A stretch of 24,211 nucleotides of DNA from the NCBI GenBank assembly GCA_036794395.1, contig DAIRGS010000082.1:1-24211 (forward strand), read 5' to 3'. The notes below the pieces were generated by a model that ran no database searches, was not told the origin of the DNA, and saw only the letters and a program-made list of their open reading frames with translations. Positions 23,537 through 24,211 of the stretch are shown here, piece after piece. The position numbers were made by a program, and so were the translations under genes. Source of the stretch: DASXMX01 sp036794395 (GTDB lineage: Bacteria > Planctomycetota > Phycisphaerae > Tepidisphaerales > Tepidisphaeraceae). The stretch's first letter is position 1; each line of letters begins with the position of its first letter.

Positions 23537-23836
23537 ATGCAATTTCTGATTCAGCTCGCACTTTCCAAAGGCACTTGGGTCTCAGATATCATCAGCCAAA
23601 TCACGCTTTGGAATAAATTCTTGGAGGTCGCGTTGTTGGATGGGCTGCGAGCCGGATCAATTGCGTTGTATAAATCCGGACTGGTGTCAGAGGAACTCCG
23701 CCATCACATCGATACCCTTGAACGATTAGCGAACGCTAGTCAGTTCTTGTCCCGCGTTTTGGGCTTCGTGACCTCTGGGCTTAGCTTGGGGCTGAACGGG
23801 TTAGCGTCAGCGGCACGAGATAATGTAGTCAAGTAG
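23537..23836 (+). CDS. hypothetical protein
   Basis: The product has 99 residues. The ATG has GAGGG only one base away, which is too close to be an ideal ribosome-binding site. The sequence (MQFLIQLALSKGTWVSDIISQITLWNKFLEVALLDGLRAGS...LRHHIDTLERLANASQFLSRVLGFVTSGLSLGL) is probably mostly helical and mildly hydrophobic at the C-terminus. No family is recognised. It is less GC-rich than the operon upstream and is followed almost directly by another small gene, so the two may be co-expressed. It could be a real small protein or a chance frame. Confidence 0.4.
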   Translation: MQFLIQLALSKGTWVSDIISQITLWNKFLEVALLDGLRAGSIALYKSGLVSEELRHHIDTLERLANASQFLSRVLGFVTSGLSLGLNGLASAARDNVVK

Positions 23837-23850
23837 TCATGGGAGGTGTG

Positions 23851-24123
23851 ATGCGATCTGAACGGTTCCTTCCAGCGATGCTCGCTGTTGCGATGCTGCT
23901 CGCAGGCGGCACTACAGCATTGTTTAGCGGACTTACCAAGGGCACGCCGCCAGCGACGGCCACCGCTTGTATCGCGTTGGGGGTACTCGTATACGTGATG
24001 GCCATTGGCTTTTTGTTGAGCGGGCTCGGTATTCTCCCCGAGAAGCGTCACGGAAACGACGGCAAAACGAAGATGCAAGGTTCGGATGTGGACCGGCACG
24101 ACCCTGGCCAGCGCCCCCGATGA
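23851..24123 (+). CDS. hypothetical two-helix membrane protein
   Basis: The product has 90 residues from ATG 23851, chosen because GGGAGG (23841-23846) lies just upstream; the earlier in-frame ATG at 23839 sits before that site. Two hydrophobic segments are visible (FLPAMLAVAMLLAGGTTALFSGL and ATACIALGVLVYVMAIGFLLSGLGIL), followed by a charged tail (PEKRHGNDGKTKMQGSDVDRHD). No family is recognised. It lies 14 bp after the small gene at 23537-23836. The remaining 88 bp to the window edge hold no feature I can support. Confidence 0.5.
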   Translation: MRSERFLPAMLAVAMLLAGGTTALFSGLTKGTPPATATACIALGVLVYVMAIGFLLSGLGILPEKRHGNDGKTKMQGSDVDRHDPGQRPR

Positions 24124-24211
24124 CGATGCCTACGACGAGCAATACGGTCGCGCGAAGCTAGTGCTCTGTCACACAATGATTTTAGGGTAGACCGACTTCA
24201 GCTTGACCCGC

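Overview
The window looks like part of a Planctomycetota chromosome, plausibly a Phycisphaerae-like lineage. The evidence is the set of planctomycete-typical families: two DUF1501 proteins, a DUF1549/DUF1553 (PSCyt2/PSD1) cytochrome-like protein, a PSCyt1 plus WD40 protein, a PPC-domain secreted protein, small membrane proteins ending in a CGYxLTGNxSGxCPECG zinc ribbon, and a DksA-like gene beside lspA. DNA is GC-rich and many genes lack a canonical Shine-Dalgarno site. No rRNA, tRNA, CRISPR array or complete insertion sequence was seen.

Layout. 1-4.5 kb (+): the 3' part of a DUF1501 gene, a secreted beta-propeller protein and a TPR/O-GlcNAc-transferase-like protein. 4.6-7.2 kb: an orphan ParD-like antitoxin (-), aspartate kinase (+) with a good sigma70-type promoter, a tiny stand-alone sigma-factor region 1.1 protein (-) and a decayed zinc-ribbon relic (-). 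7.2-8.3 kb: a secreted protein of unknown function (-). 8.3-8.8 kb is gene-free and packed with structure: a 270-bp imperfect inverted repeat, a 121-bp MITE-like element, and a terminator whose T-tract abuts that element. 8.8-10.5 kb (-): a tightly coupled three-gene operon (zinc-ribbon membrane protein, lipoprotein, small membrane protein). 10.6-11.2 kb (+): a divergent relative of the first of these. 11.3-13.9 kb (+): a DksA-like protein with a basic tail and a dismantled zinc finger, lspA, and a secreted anthrax-lethal-factor-like metallopeptidase. 14.2-23.5 kb (+): a 9.3-kb four-gene operon, DUF1501 - DUF1549/1553 cytochrome - PPC protein - c-haem/double WD40 propeller protein. 23.5-24.2 kb: two small unrecognised proteins.

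The 14.2-23.5 kb operon is the best candidate for an incompletely described system. All four products carry export signals, two have covalent haem motifs, one is a predicted sulfatase/phosphatase-fold protein, and two are built from adhesion or scaffold modules. This fits an extracytoplasmic multiprotein assembly of unknown substrate. Smaller points worth checking are the stand-alone sigma 1.1 domain, the OGT-like enzyme with Arg at a usually catalytic His position, the one-cysteine DksA, and the paired-inverted intergenic repeats.
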